From contig NZ_DATJCS010000004.1 of the NCBI RefSeq assembly GCF_035497915.1, positions 57,120-121,119 of the forward strand: DNA of 64,000 bases. Reading direction: 5' to 3'. Source of the stretch: Serpens sp035497915. GTDB taxonomy: Bacteria; Pseudomonadota; Gammaproteobacteria; Pseudomonadales; Pseudomonadaceae. Under the pieces are notes generated by a model. That model searched no databases. It worked only from the letters and a program-made list of their open reading frames with translations, and had not been told where the DNA came from. Position 1 is the stretch's first letter. Each line of letters opens with the position of its first letter. The translations under genes were made by a program, and so were the position numbers. Positions 55,759 through 64,000 of the stretch are shown here, in pieces.

Positions 55759-57045
55759 ATGGCTGACAAAAAAGCGCAGTTGATCATCGAGGGCGCTGCC
55801 CCCGTAGAACTGCCCGTTCTCACCGGCACCATCGGCCCCGACGTCATTGACGTCCGCGCCCTGACCGCCACGGGCAAATTCACCTTCGACCCCGGTTTCA
55901 TGTCGACTGCTTCCTGCGAGTCGAAAATCACCTACATCGATGGCGACAAGGGCATCCTGCTGCACCGCGGCTACCCGATCGAACAACTGGCGGAACAGTC
56001 CGACTACCTGGAGACCGCCTACCTGCTGCTCAACGGCGAGCTGCCGAACGCCGAGCAGAAGGCCAAGTTCGTCAACACCATCAAGAACCACACCATCGTT
56101 CATGAGCAACTGAAGTCCTTCCTGAACGGCTTCCGTCGCGACGCTCACCCGATGGCCGTGATGTGCGGCATCGTCGGCGCGCTGTCCGCCTTCTATCACG
56201 ACTCGCTGGACATCAACAATCCGCAGCACCGCGAAGTCTCCGCGCATCGCCTGATCGCCAAGATGCCGACCATCGCGGCCATGGCGTACAAGTATTCGAT
56301 CGGCCAGCCGATCATGTATCCGCGTAACGACCTGAACTACGCGGAAAACTTCCTGCACATGATGTTCAACACCCCGGCCGAGATCAAACCGATCAGCCCG
56401 GTGCTGGCCAAGGCCATGGATCGCATCTTCATCCTGCATGCGGACCATGAACAGAACGCTTCGACCTCGACCGTCCGTCTGGCTGGCTCCACTGGCGCCA
56501 ACCCGTTCGCCTGTATCGCCGCCGGCATCGCCGCGCTGTGGGGACCTGCCCACGGCGGCGCCAACGAAGCCGTGCTGACCATGCTGGACGAGATCGGCAG
56601 CGTCGAGAACATCGACAAGTTCCTGGCCAAGGCCAAGGACAAGAACGATCCGTTCAAGCTGATGGGCTTCGGCCACCGCGTCTACAAGAACTTCGACCCG
56701 CGCGCCAAGGTCATGAAAAAGACCTGCGACGAGGTTCTCGGCGAGCTGGGCATCCATGACCCGCAGCTGGAACTGGCCATGAAGCTGGAAGAGATCGCGC
56801 TGAAGGATCCCTACTTCGCCGAGCGCAACCTGTACCCGAACGTCGACTTCTATTCGGGCATCATCCTCAAGGCCATCGGCATCCCGACCAGCATGTTCAC
56901 CGTGATCTTTGCCATGTCGCGTACCGTCGGCTGGATCTCGCACTGGAAGGAAATGATCGCCAGCGGCCAGAAGATCGGTCGTCCTCGTCAGCTGTACACC
57001 GGCTACGAGAAGCGCGATTTCGTCTCGCTGAACCAGCGCGGCTGA
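55759..57045 (+). CDS. gltA: Citrate synthase (type II)
   Basis: 428 residues, the Pseudomonas length, with the N-terminal extension of NADH-sensitive hexameric enzymes. Active-site residues are in HADHEQNASTSTVRL and FGHRVYKNFDPRA. Condenses acetyl-CoA with oxaloacetate. The ATG at 55759 follows CCAGGAGG; earlier in-frame ATGs lie within the promoter region. A palindromic terminator follows. Confidence 0.97.
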   Translation: MADKKAQLIIEGAAPVELPVLTGTIGPDVIDVRALTATGKFTFDPGFMSTASCESKITYIDGDKGILLHRGYPIEQLAEQSDYLETAYLLLNGELPNAEQKAKFVNTIKNHTIVHEQLKSFLNGFRRDAHPMAVMCGIVGALSAFYHDSLDINNPQHREVSAHRLIAKMPTIAAMAYKYSIGQPIMYPRNDLNYAENFLHMMFNTPAEIKPISPVLAKAMDRIFILHADHEQNASTSTVRLAGSTGANPFACIAAGIAALWGPAHGGANEAVLTMLDEIGSVENIDKFLAKAKDKNDPFKLMGFGHRVYKNFDPRAKVMKKTCDEVLGELGIHDPQLELAMKLEEIALKDPYFAERNLYPNVDFYSGIILKAIGIPTSMFTVIFAMSRTVGWISHWKEMIASGQKIGRPRQLYTGYEKRDFVSLNQRG

Positions 57046-57058
57046 TCGCTCCGGACAC

Positions 57059-57094
57059 AACGAAAAAGGCTGCCGATCGGCAGCCTTTTTCGTT
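57059..57094. terminator. Bidirectional terminator after gltA
   Basis: A perfect 36-bp palindrome: AACGAAAAAGGCTGCCGA (57059-57076) and its reverse complement (57077-57094). A and T runs on each side let it end both gltA and the convergent START-domain gene. Confidence 0.93.
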
Positions 57095-57108
57095 TCCGTT
57101 GTATCACC

Positions 57109-57714
57109 CTATCGTTCTTCCGCCAGGCCGCGCAGCCCCTTGAGCGTGTTGAACGGCGCATCGATCACGAAGCTGTTGGCCAGCCATGAAGGCACGCTGC
57201 CACCCGGCTCGCTATGCAACTGATAGGTGACCTTCACGCGCTGCCCCTCCAGCGGCTCCAGCTTCCAGTAACCTTCCACCCGGGCGACCCGCACATAGCC
57301 CTTCTCCTCGGGCAGCAGATCCGGCACGCCCTTGAGATGGCGCAGCAGGCCGTCCTCCCGCTCCTCGGTGGTGACCTCGATCAGCGAATCACGCGGGGTG
57401 ACCGGCCAGGGCGTATTGAAATAGGTGTGCGTCCAGCTACGGGCACCTTCGTGGCGAATCAGCTGCTGAGCCTTGCACTGGTGAATCCAGGCGCAGGACC
57501 CCTCGACGTCCTCCTGCAAGGCGCGAATCCTGTCGATGCTCGCCCGGATGACCGTTTCTCCCCGATAGGCCTTGTACTGGGACCCCGGCACGGCGGACAG
57601 GTAGACCTGGATCCCCTCCTCATCCTTGGCCAGCTGCCATTCCTGCGCCTGCGTCGCAGCACAGAACGCCAGAGAGACTCCCAGCAGCAGGGGATGGAAT
57701 ATCGGCTTGATCAT
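57109..57714 (-). CDS. Secreted START-domain protein
   Basis: 201 residues. A signal peptide (MIKPIFHPLLLGVSLAFCAATQA) leads to a START/SRPBCC domain: EWQLAKDEEGIQVYLSAVPG, GETVIRASIDRIRALQEDV, and the conserved WPVTPRDSL block. The fold binds lipid-like ligands; here it should be periplasmic. Exact ligand unknown. P. aeruginosa has a similar gene next to gltA. Confidence 0.87.
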   Translation of the reverse strand: MIKPIFHPLLLGVSLAFCAATQAQEWQLAKDEEGIQVYLSAVPGSQYKAYRGETVIRASIDRIRALQEDVEGSCAWIHQCKAQQLIRHEGARSWTHTYFNTPWPVTPRDSLIEVTTEEREDGLLRHLKGVPDLLPEEKGYVRVARVEGYWKLEPLEGQRVKVTYQLHSEPGGSVPSWLANSFVIDAPFNTLKGLRGLAEER

Positions 57715-57752
57715 GGCTTTTCCTTGTTCTTCTTGGTTGGGATGTATCGCAC

Positions 57753-58004
57753 TCAGGCGGTGGCCTGCTCCAGCCAGCCCAGCAGACGGACCGCTTCCTC
57801 GCGGTCATCGCCGCATACGGATGGATCCGCGCGAAACGCGGAGCAGACCGCCGGACGTTCCGGCAAGCCGAACAGTTGACAGAGATTATCGACACTCAGA
57901 TGCGGACAACGCTCGCCAGCCCGTTTGCCCTCGGGCATGCCGGGTAACGGCGAACTGATGGAGGGCGCGATGCAGCACGCACCGCAGCCCGCACGGCACT
58001 TCAT
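57753..58004 (-). CDS. YkgJ-family cysteine-cluster protein
   Basis: 83 residues with cysteine ligands CRAGCGACC at the start (Cys3, 7, 10, 11), CPHL, CQLF and VCSAF further on, the pattern of the YkgJ zinc/iron-binding family. The role is unknown. It lies 38 bases upstream of the START-domain gene on the same strand. Confidence 0.88.
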   Translation of the reverse strand: MKCRAGCGACCIAPSISSPLPGMPEGKRAGERCPHLSVDNLCQLFGLPERPAVCSAFRADPSVCGDDREEAVRLLGWLEQATA

Positions 58005-58163
58005 GGCAGCAGGCTCTCGCGGGAACAGGGGGCGGCGATTCTACTGCCAGCATCCAGCCCTCGTCATCGCCCGCGCTCAACATGGCCACCCGATCTCAGC
58101 CCATGGTCGATTTGCCGGCGCCAACCAGCCCCGCCATACTCGGCCCAACCCGTGGGAGGACCT

Positions 58164-58706
58164 ATGCGACATTGGCTGGTTATCGATCTGGAGGCCACCA
58201 CGGATGAAGGCGGCTGGCCCTTGCGAGACATGGAGATCATCGAAATCGGCGCCAGCCTCGCCACGCTCGAGGGCCACGAGATCGGCCATTTCCAGCGTTA
58301 TGTGCGGCCGCTGCGCCGTCCCTGCCTGACCAGCTTCTGCAAGGATCTCACGCACATCGCCCAGCCCCAGATCGACAGCGCCCGCACACTGGCGCAACTG
58401 TGGCCGGACTTCGAGAGCTGGCTGCAGGCCCAGGGCACCCGCCTGGCGGGCTGGGCCAGCTGGGGCGACTACGACCGACGCCAGCTTGAACAGGAATGGC
58501 AGGCCCAGGGCCTGCACAGTCGCCTGCAGCAATATCCGCACCTGAATCTCAAGCAGTCCTTCGCCAGCCGCCGCCAGCTGAGCCGACCGGTGGGCCTGAA
58601 CGTGGCACTGAGCCTTGCCGGCATGCATTTCCAGGGGCGCCAGCACCGCGCGCTGGAGGATGCGCGCAATGCCGCTCGCCTGCTGCCCCTGGCGCTGCCG
58701 CACTGA
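58164..58706 (+). CDS. DEDDh 3'-5' exonuclease (KapD-like)
   Basis: 180 residues of the ERI-1/KapD-like exonuclease family: VIDLEATTDEGG (first Asp-Glu), a middle WASWGDYDRRQLEQE (Asp) and HRALEDARNAARLLP (His and last Asp). It should trim single-stranded RNA or DNA from the 3' end. ATG at 58164 with GGGAGGA upstream. Divergent from the cysteine-cluster gene. Confidence 0.88.
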   Translation: MRHWLVIDLEATTDEGGWPLRDMEIIEIGASLATLEGHEIGHFQRYVRPLRRPCLTSFCKDLTHIAQPQIDSARTLAQLWPDFESWLQAQGTRLAGWASWGDYDRRQLEQEWQAQGLHSRLQQYPHLNLKQSFASRRQLSRPVGLNVALSLAGMHFQGRQHRALEDARNAARLLPLALPH

Positions 58707-58779
58707 ATACACCCGGTGACGCCGCACTGGCGCTTGGGCATACTGGCGCGCCTTTTTTCAGCCCCACAGGAACTCCGAT

Positions 58780-59061
58780 ATGTTCAAGGTCAACGAGTAC
58801 TTCGATGGCAAGGTCAAATCCATCGCCTTCGAGCAGGCCGACTGCCCCGCCACCCTCGGCGTGATGGCGCCCGGTGAATACGAATTCGGCACCAGCCGCA
58901 TGGAAATCATGAAGGTCGTGGCCGGCGCCCTCACCGTGCGCCTGCCGGGCAGCGATGCCTGGGAAACCTTTGAAGCGGGCAGCCAGTTCAGCGTGCCGGC
59001 CAACAGCAAGTTCCAGCTGCAAGTGGCCGTGGATACCGCCTACCTCTGCGAGTACCACTGA
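58780..59061 (+). CDS. ppnP: Pyrimidine/purine nucleoside phosphorylase
   Basis: 93 residues of the cupin-like YaiE/PpnP family (E. coli 94): FKVNEYFDGKVKSIAFE, LGVMAPGEYEFGTSR and FEAGSQFSVPANSKFQL. It phosphorolyses several nucleosides. A hairpin follows the stop. Confidence 0.93.
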   Translation: MFKVNEYFDGKVKSIAFEQADCPATLGVMAPGEYEFGTSRMEIMKVVAGALTVRLPGSDAWETFEAGSQFSVPANSKFQLQVAVDTAYLCEYH

Positions 59062-59070
59062 CACCTCGGG

Positions 59071-59097
59071 GTGCGGGCGGTATCTTGCCGCCCGCAC
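59071..59097 (+). terminator. Hairpin after ppnP
   Basis: GTGCGGGCGG (59071-59080) and CCGCCCGCAC (59088-59097), loop of seven bases. No T-run, so it may be a terminator only with Rho or may protect the 3' end. Confidence 0.5.
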
Positions 59098-59175
59098 TGC
59101 GTCCGCACTGGTCGTCACGCGAATTTCATCTAGATTGAACAGGCTATGGAATCCAGCGACCAGGAGATGGACCCC

Positions 59176-59403
59176 ATGAACCTGAACAGCCGCGTCAACC
59201 AGCCCATTACCGTCACCCTTCCCGCCGATGGCTTCCTCTGCGCAGTGATCGACGAACAGGGTCGCGAAATCCCCATCACCGAAGCCATGATCCAGCAGGC
59301 CTGCCGCGCCCTCGATCCGGAAGAGCAGGCCGCTTCCCGGCGCGAGACTCAGACCAGCCTGACTCCCAGCGCACGAACCAGCGCGGCCAGCTCCGGCGCC
59401 TGA
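59176..59403 (+). CDS. Small protein of unknown function
   Basis: 75 residues starting MNLNSRVNQPITVTLPADGF, with FLCAVIDEQGREIPIT and an acidic helix (AMIQQACRALDPEEQ) after it. ATG at 59176 has GGAG nine bases upstream; two earlier in-frame ATGs have poorer spacing. Its last 55 bases are antisense to the end of pdxB, so the Ser/Thr/Ala-rich tail is probably not conserved. I recognise no family. Confidence 0.6.
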   Translation: MNLNSRVNQPITVTLPADGFLCAVIDEQGREIPITEAMIQQACRALDPEEQAASRRETQTSLTPSARTSAASSGA

Positions 59404-60491
59404 CCCAGCAGCTCGACCCTCAGTCCATCGATTTCCCGGCGTGGCGGATAGTGCTTGCGCAGCGCGTCGAAGCCCTTTCGGCGAGCCTCCTCGTCGCCCA
59501 GCAGGCTGCGCCGGAAATCGGCGCTGTCACGGCGCGGATCGTAGACAGCCCGACACACGGCAGCCAAGGCCCAGTCGGGATCGGCATCCGCGTGCAGGGT
59601 CAGTTGCGGCAGCCAGGGCTCGGGTAGCAGCGCATCCAGCTCCAGCGTCGCCGGCCGGCCAAGATGTGCGCACAAGGCGCGATAGATCTGCGCGGTGCCG
59701 CGCGCCTTGCCTTCCAGGCTGTAGCCGGCGATATGCGGCGTGACGATCCGGCACCGCTCGGCCAGCGCCACCTCCACCAGTGGCTCGCCCTCCCAGACAT
59801 CCAGCACCGCCTCGACATCGGGACGCTGCAGCAGCAGCGCATGCAGCGCCTGGTTGTCCAACACCGCACCGCGACTGGCATTGATCAGCCAGCTGCCGGG
59901 ACGCAGCCGGGCCAGCCGCTCGGCATTCAGCAGATGGCGAGTCGGCCACCGGCCTGCCGAGGTGAGCGGCGTATGCAGGCTGATCACATCGCACTGCGCC
60001 AGCACCTCGTCCAGATCGACAAAGTCGCCCCCCTCGCGCTCCGCGCGTGGCGGATCACAGGCCAGCACCCGGCAGCCCAGCCCCCGTAACACCTCCACCA
60101 GCCGCGCACCGACCTGACCGGCGCCCACCACGCCGTAGCAGCGCTCGCGCAGCGGCGAGCCCGCCACCTCGGCCAGCGCCAGCAGGCTGCCCAGCACATA
60201 GTCCACCACGCCACGGGCATTGCAGCCCGGCGCGCTGGCCCAGGCGATATTGGCGGCGGCCAGATGATCGAGATCGAGATGGTCGGTGCCGATGGTGCAG
60301 GTGCCGACGAAGCGCACCGGGCTGCCCCGCAGCAGGGCGGCATCCACCTGGGTCACCGAGCGCACCAGCAGTACATCGGCTGCCGCCAGGGCGTCGGCAC
60401 TGAAGGCCCGGCCCGGCTGACGCCGGATCTCGCCGAACTCACCGAAGAAGGCTTCGACCAGGGGGATGTTTTCGTCGGCAAGAATGCGCAT
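59349..60491 (-). CDS. pdxB: Erythronate-4-phosphate dehydrogenase
   Basis: 380 residues of the D-2-hydroxyacid dehydrogenase family with the PdxB start MRILADENIPLVEAFFGEFG. NAD loop GVVGAGQVGARL, catalytic Arg in NASRGAVLDNQAL and the catalytic His in VTPHIAGYSLEGKARGT; the C-terminal dimerisation domain is present. Second step of the DXP-dependent vitamin B6 pathway. Convergent with the small-protein gene (55-base overlap), divergent from the MATE gene. Confidence 0.96.
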   Translation of the reverse strand: MRILADENIPLVEAFFGEFGEIRRQPGRAFSADALAAADVLLVRSVTQVDAALLRGSPVRFVGTCTIGTDHLDLDHLAAANIAWASAPGCNARGVVDYVLGSLLALAEVAGSPLRERCYGVVGAGQVGARLVEVLRGLGCRVLACDPPRAEREGGDFVDLDEVLAQCDVISLHTPLTSAGRWPTRHLLNAERLARLRPGSWLINASRGAVLDNQALHALLLQRPDVEAVLDVWEGEPLVEVALAERCRIVTPHIAGYSLEGKARGTAQIYRALCAHLGRPATLELDALLPEPWLPQLTLHADADPDWALAAVCRAVYDPRRDSADFRRSLLGDEEARRKGFDALRKHYPPRREIDGLRVELLGQAPELAALVRALGVRLV

Positions 60492-60603
60492 GCTCGGACT
60501 CCTCGAAGGGGGCGCCAGTTTAGTCTTTTGCCCGGGTCATCCCCACCCTTTCTTAGCCCGGGCGCCGGGCGTAGAATCCCCGCCTTTTCCCTGTCGCCGT
60601 CCC

Positions 60604-61989
60604 ATGAGCCGTATGAACCGCGTTTCCCGCGTCGGGCTGGAATTGAGCGCCCTGCTCGTCCTCGCCACTCCCATCATCATCGCCCAGGTGGCGCACACCG
60701 CCATGGGCGCCGTCGATGCCGTGATGGCCGGCCGGGTCAGCCCCGCCGATCTGGCTGCCGTGGCGCTGGGTAACTCCATCTGGATTCCGCTCTACCTGCT
60801 GATGACCGGCATCCTGATGGCAACCACCCCGAAGGTGGCCCATCGCTTCGGCGCCGGCAAACTCAACGAAATCGGGCCGCTGGTGCGCCAGGCGCTCTGG
60901 CTCGGGCTGGCAATCGGCCTGTGCTTCGCGATTCTGCTGACCCAGGCCCGCCCCGTGCTGCATCTCATGCAGGTAGAGCCCGGGCTGGTCGAGCCCACCC
61001 TGGGCTACCTGCGGGGTGTGGCGTTCGGTTTTCCCGCCGCCGCCCTCTATCAGGTGCTGCGCTGCTACAGCGACGCCCTGAACCAGACGCTGCCCAGCAT
61101 GATCATCGGCCTGCTCGGCCTGCTGATAAACATTCCGCTCAACTATGTGCTCATCCACGGCAAGCTGGGCTTGCCCGCGCTGGGCGGCGTGGGCTGCGGC
61201 TGGGCCACCGGTCTGGTGATGATCGCCATGCTGCTGGGCATGGCCGGTTGGGTGAACCGCTCGCCCCACTACCGGTTCAGCGCGCTGTTCCGCCACTTCG
61301 AACCGCCCCGCTGGTCATTGATCAGCGCGCTGCTGAGGGTCGGACTGCCGATCGGCGTGGCGATCTTCGCCGAGGCCAGCATCTTCTCGGTGATCGCCCT
61401 GCTGATCGGCGGCCTGGGCGCCACCGTGGTGTCCGGCCATCAGATCGCGCTCAGCATCTCGTCGCTGGTGTTCATGGTGCCCCTGTCCCTGGCCATGGCG
61501 GTCACCGTGCGCGTGGGTCAGGCTCTGGGCCGCAACGCGCCGCGTGACGCACGCTTCGCCGCGGTGCTGGGCATCGGCGTGGCACTGGTCTACGCGTGCT
61601 TCTCGGCCACGCTGATGATGCTGTTTCGCGAGCGCATCGCCGGCTTCTACTCGCCGGACCCGGCGGTGGTCGCCCTGGCCAGCACCTTGCTGATCTACGC
61701 CGCGCTCTTCCAGTTTTCCGACGGCATCCAGGTTTCCGCCGCCGGCGCCTTGCGCGGCTACCAGGACACCCGGGCGGTGATGCTGATTACCCTGCCCAGC
61801 TACTGGGGCATCGGTCTGTCGGTGGGCTACATGCTGGGACTCACCAACCTGCTCGGCGCACCCAGCGGCCCGGCCGGGCTCTGGCAGGGGCTGATCGTCG
61901 GCCTGAGCTGCGCGGCGCTGATGCTCGGCTGGCGCCTGCATGTGCGCGCAGGCCGCGCGATCCACTGCATGGCATCGGCCCAGGGGTGA
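60604..61989 (+). CDS. norM: MATE-family multidrug exporter (NorM/PmpM type)
   Basis: 461 residues with about twelve membrane helices. Signatures include LATPIIIAQVAHTAMGAVD, VMAGRVSPADLAAVALGNS and SAAGALRGYQDTRAVML. Close in character to P. aeruginosa PmpM, a proton-driven exporter of fluoroquinolones and cationic agents. ATG at 60604 (MSRMNRVSR). It has pdxB upstream on the opposite strand and a TusA-like gene downstream. Confidence 0.9.
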   Translation: MSRMNRVSRVGLELSALLVLATPIIIAQVAHTAMGAVDAVMAGRVSPADLAAVALGNSIWIPLYLLMTGILMATTPKVAHRFGAGKLNEIGPLVRQALWLGLAIGLCFAILLTQARPVLHLMQVEPGLVEPTLGYLRGVAFGFPAAALYQVLRCYSDALNQTLPSMIIGLLGLLINIPLNYVLIHGKLGLPALGGVGCGWATGLVMIAMLLGMAGWVNRSPHYRFSALFRHFEPPRWSLISALLRVGLPIGVAIFAEASIFSVIALLIGGLGATVVSGHQIALSISSLVFMVPLSLAMAVTVRVGQALGRNAPRDARFAAVLGIGVALVYACFSATLMMLFRERIAGFYSPDPAVVALASTLLIYAALFQFSDGIQVSAAGALRGYQDTRAVMLITLPSYWGIGLSVGYMLGLTNLLGAPSGPAGLWQGLIVGLSCAALMLGWRLHVRAGRAIHCMASAQG

Positions 61990-62005
61990 ACCCCGTGCCA
62001 GCGGC

Positions 62006-62245
62006 TCAGCCGACCTTCTTGCGGATCCAGTAGAGGAACTGGCCGGCATCCTCCCGCTGCTCGACCAGTTCATGGCCGAGAAACACGCAGAACTTGGGAA
62101 TGTCGCGACGGGTCGAGGGATCGGTAGCGATCACCTGCAGCAGGCCGCCAGCCTGCAGGTCGCGCACCTTGTTGTGCAGCATCATCACCGGTTCGGGGCA
62201 GTTCAGCCCGCTGGCGTCGAGAATCGCGTCGGGTTGCAGGGTCAT
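62006..62245 (-). CDS. tusA: TusA-family sulfur carrier protein
   Basis: 79 residues. The sulfur-accepting cysteine is Cys16 in LNCPEPVMMLHNKVR, the CPxP motif of the family, followed by GGLLQVIATDPSTRRDIPKF. In E. coli TusA relays sulfur for tRNA 2-thiouridine. The Pseudomonas homologue in this position is often called SirA-like. Confidence 0.92.
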   Translation of the reverse strand: MTLQPDAILDASGLNCPEPVMMLHNKVRDLQAGGLLQVIATDPSTRRDIPKFCVFLGHELVEQREDAGQFLYWIRKKVG

Positions 62246-62314
62246 CGGGATACTCCGTAAAACAGGCGGCTATTGTGGCGCAAAGCGGGCAGCACGCCCA
62301 GCCGGAGGACGGTC

Positions 62315-62476
62315 ATGCGCGACTGGTGCGTCAGGCGTCTGGACGACAATGGCAATGAATTCCTGGTGCGCGACGGCCTGAGCCGCGCCCAGGCCGAACG
62401 CCTGGCCCGGGATTATCAGGCGCGCGGCCACAAGCAGACCTACTGGGCGGCGCCCACCCAGCCGCACCGGTCATGA
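62315..62476 (+). CDS. Small protein of unknown function
   Basis: 53 residues, beginning MRDWCVRRLDDNGNEFLV and continuing LSRAQAERLARDYQARGHKQ. Strong ribosome site GGAGGAC before the ATG at 62315. Seen between tusA and acnA in other Pseudomonas, function unknown. A helical segment and basic tail suggest a small soluble protein. Confidence 0.75.
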   Translation: MRDWCVRRLDDNGNEFLVRDGLSRAQAERLARDYQARGHKQTYWAAPTQPHRS

Positions 62477-62545
62477 GCGCCGGGGAACCCGGGCGCAGCC
62501 AGCCGGTCCAGAGCAGAACCCGTGGCACTTCCCAGGAGCTTCGCC

Positions 62546-64000
62546 ATGCCTGCACTGGATAGCCTGAACTGTTGCCGCACCCTGCAGGTCGGCGGGCAGA
62601 CCTACCACTATTACAGCCTGCCGGAGGCCGGAAACAGCCTCGGCGACCTCACGTGCCTGCCCCTGTCGCTCAAGGTGTTGCTGGAGAACCTGCTGCGCTG
62701 GGAGGATGGCCGGACGGTGCGCCGGGAGGACTGCCAGGCGATCGTCGACTGGCTGCGTGAACGCTGTTCGCAGCACGAGATCCAGTACCGCCCGGCGCGC
62801 GTGCTGATGCAGGACTTCACCGGCGTGCCGGCGGTGGTCGACCTGGCCGCTATGCGCGACGCCACCGCCAGGGCGGGCGGCGATCCCGGGCGGATCAATC
62901 CGCAGATTCCCGTGGATCTGGTCATCGACCATTCGGTGATGGTCGACCGCTTCGCCGATCCGGGCGCCTTCGCCGAGAACGTCGCCATCGAGATGCAGCG
63001 CAACGCCGAACGTTACGCCTTCCTGCGCTGGGGTCAGCAGGCGTTCGCCAACTTCCGCGTGGTGCCGCCGGGCACCGGCATCTGTCACCAGGTGAATCTC
63101 GAATACCTGGCCGACGTCGTGCGCAGCGAGACCCATGACGGCCGACTGCTGGCCTTTCCCGACAGCCTGGTCGGCACCGATTCGCACACCACCATGATCA
63201 ACGGCCTCGGCGTGCTCGGCTGGGGCGTCGGCGGCATCGAGGCGGAGGCGGCCATGCTCGGCCAGCCGGTGTCCATGCTGATCCCGGAAGTGGTGGGCGT
63301 GCGCCTCAGCGGCCGGTTGCGCGAAGGGGTGACCGCCACCGACCTGGTACTCACCGTCACCCAGATGCTGCGCAAGCACGGCGTGGTCGGCAAGTTCGTG
63401 GAGTTCTACGGCCCCGGGCTGGACGCCCTGCCGCTGGCCGACCGCGCCACCATCAGCAACATGGCGCCGGAATATGGCGCCACCTGCGGATTCTTCCCGG
63501 TGGACGCGGTGACCCTCGACTACCTGCGCCTGACCGGCCGCGACGAGGCACGCATCGCCCTGGTGGAAGCCTATTGCCGGACCCAGGGCCTGTGGCGTGA
63601 CAGCGACAGTCCCGAGCCGCAGTTCAGTGAGGCCCTGCGCCTCGACCTGGACAGCGTGCAGCCCTCGCTGGCCGGACCCAAGCGCCCGCAGGATCGGGTG
63701 GCCCTCCCGGACATGCGCGCCAGTTTCGATCTGCTGCTGGAAACCAGCGGCCGAATCCCGCAGGCCGAAAGCGAATTTCCTGTGCCGGAGGAGTCCTTCG
63801 GGCTGCGCCATGGCGCCGTGGTCATTGCCGCCATCACCTCCTGCACCAATACATCCAACCCCAGCGTGCTGATGGCCGCCGGTCTGCTGGCGAAGAACGC
63901 GGTGGAGCGCGGCCTGCAGCGCAAGCCCTGGGTGAAGACGTCCCTGGCGCCCGGCTCCAAGGTGGTCACCGACTACCTGGCCGCAGCCGGGCTCACGCCC
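62546..64000 (+). CDS. acnA: Aconitate hydratase A (N-terminal part)
   Basis: 485 codons are in the window, about half of the roughly 900 of AcnA, and the frame is open to the end. Seen are QDFTGVPAVVDLAAMR, VGTDSHTTMINGLGVLG and the first Fe-S cysteine in ITSCTNTSNPSVL (Cys433). Converts citrate to isocitrate; the AcnA type is the stress-stable form. Start ATG 62546 with CAGGAG upstream. Confidence 0.95.
   Translation, partial: MPALDSLNCCRTLQVGGQTYHYYSLPEAGNSLGDLTCLPLSLKVLLENLLRWEDGRTVRREDCQAIVDWLRERCSQHEIQYRPARVLMQDFTGVPAVVDLAAMRDATARAGGDPGRINPQIPVDLVIDHSVMVDRFADPGAFAENVAIEMQRNAERYAFLRWGQQAFANFRVVPPGTGICHQVNLEYLADVVRSETHDGRLLAFPDSLVGTDSHTTMINGLGVLGWGVGGIEAEAAMLGQPVSMLIPEVVGVRLSGRLREGVTATDLVLTVTQMLRKHGVVGKFVEFYGPGLDALPLADRATISNMAPEYGATCGFFPVDAVTLDYLRLTGRDEARIALVEAYCRTQGLWRDSDSPEPQFSEALRLDLDSVQPSLAGPKRPQDRVALPDMRASFDLLLETSGRIPQAESEFPVPEESFGLRHGAVVIAAITSCTNTSNPSVLMAAGLLAKNAVERGLQRKPWVKTSLAPGSKVVTDYLAAAGLTP

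Overview
The window is a high-G+C stretch of a Pseudomonas chromosome. The evidence is the gene content and order: a single-polypeptide CysI sulfite reductase with its DUF934 partner, fimL next to nudC, ldcA, the npp (yej-like) peptide transporter next to fabI, and the gltA / sdhCDAB / sucAB-lpd-sucCD cluster all follow the P. aeruginosa pattern. Dispersed palindromic (REP) elements of types common in Pseudomonas lie between genes. No phage, insertion sequence, CRISPR array, toxin-antitoxin pair, rRNA or tRNA was recognised. The species cannot be fixed from the sequence alone.

Layout. 1-8.8 kb: the last codons of a probable metH, a leucine-rich-repeat protein kinase, a secreted Ala-rich protein, an EamA exporter, DUF1883, an MFS transporter, a second RlmN-like radical-SAM enzyme, a MASE1-GGDEF diguanylate cyclase, a DUF2970 protein, an orphan periplasmic binding protein and a 37-residue membrane protein. 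8.9-18 kb: cysI-DUF934, an AcuI-type reductase, SohB, a histidine phosphatase, an SCP2 protein, a phosphotransferase-SDR pair, a membrane protein and a TauE-type permease. 18-28.3 kb (mostly minus strand): nudC-fimL, a dienoyl-CoA isomerase-like crotonase, ldcA, dnaQ-rnhA-methyltransferase, then gloB and mltD on the plus strand. 28.4-36.9 kb: nppA1A2BCD followed directly by fabI. 37-44 kb: an OsmC protein, a REP-rich gap, htpG behind a textbook sigma-32 promoter, two thioesterases, DUF599 and braB. 44-57 kb: the TCA-cycle cluster, with sdhCDAB-sucAB-lpd-sucCD on the minus strand and gltA divergent. 57-64 kb: a START-domain protein, a cysteine-cluster protein, an exonuclease, ppnP, pdxB, a MATE exporter, a TusA-like protein and the first 485 codons of acnA.

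How the genes work together. The core is central metabolism: citrate synthase, aconitase (partial), 2-oxoglutarate dehydrogenase with its E3, succinyl-CoA synthetase and succinate dehydrogenase. Around it are sulfur assimilation (cysI and its partner), fatty-acid synthesis (fabI), acyl-CoA handling (isomerase, AcuI reductase, SCP2, thioesterases), DNA replication and RNA removal (dnaQ, rnhA), peptide uptake (npp) and envelope or signalling functions (mltD, fimL, diguanylate cyclase).

No clearly new multi-gene system stands out. The observations most worth checking are a 94-residue in-frame insertion in NppA2, an easily missed 37-residue membrane protein upstream of cysI, the sigma-32 promoter of htpG that straddles the stop codon of the preceding gene, strong hairpins inside the suc operon, and the LRR-kinase fusion.
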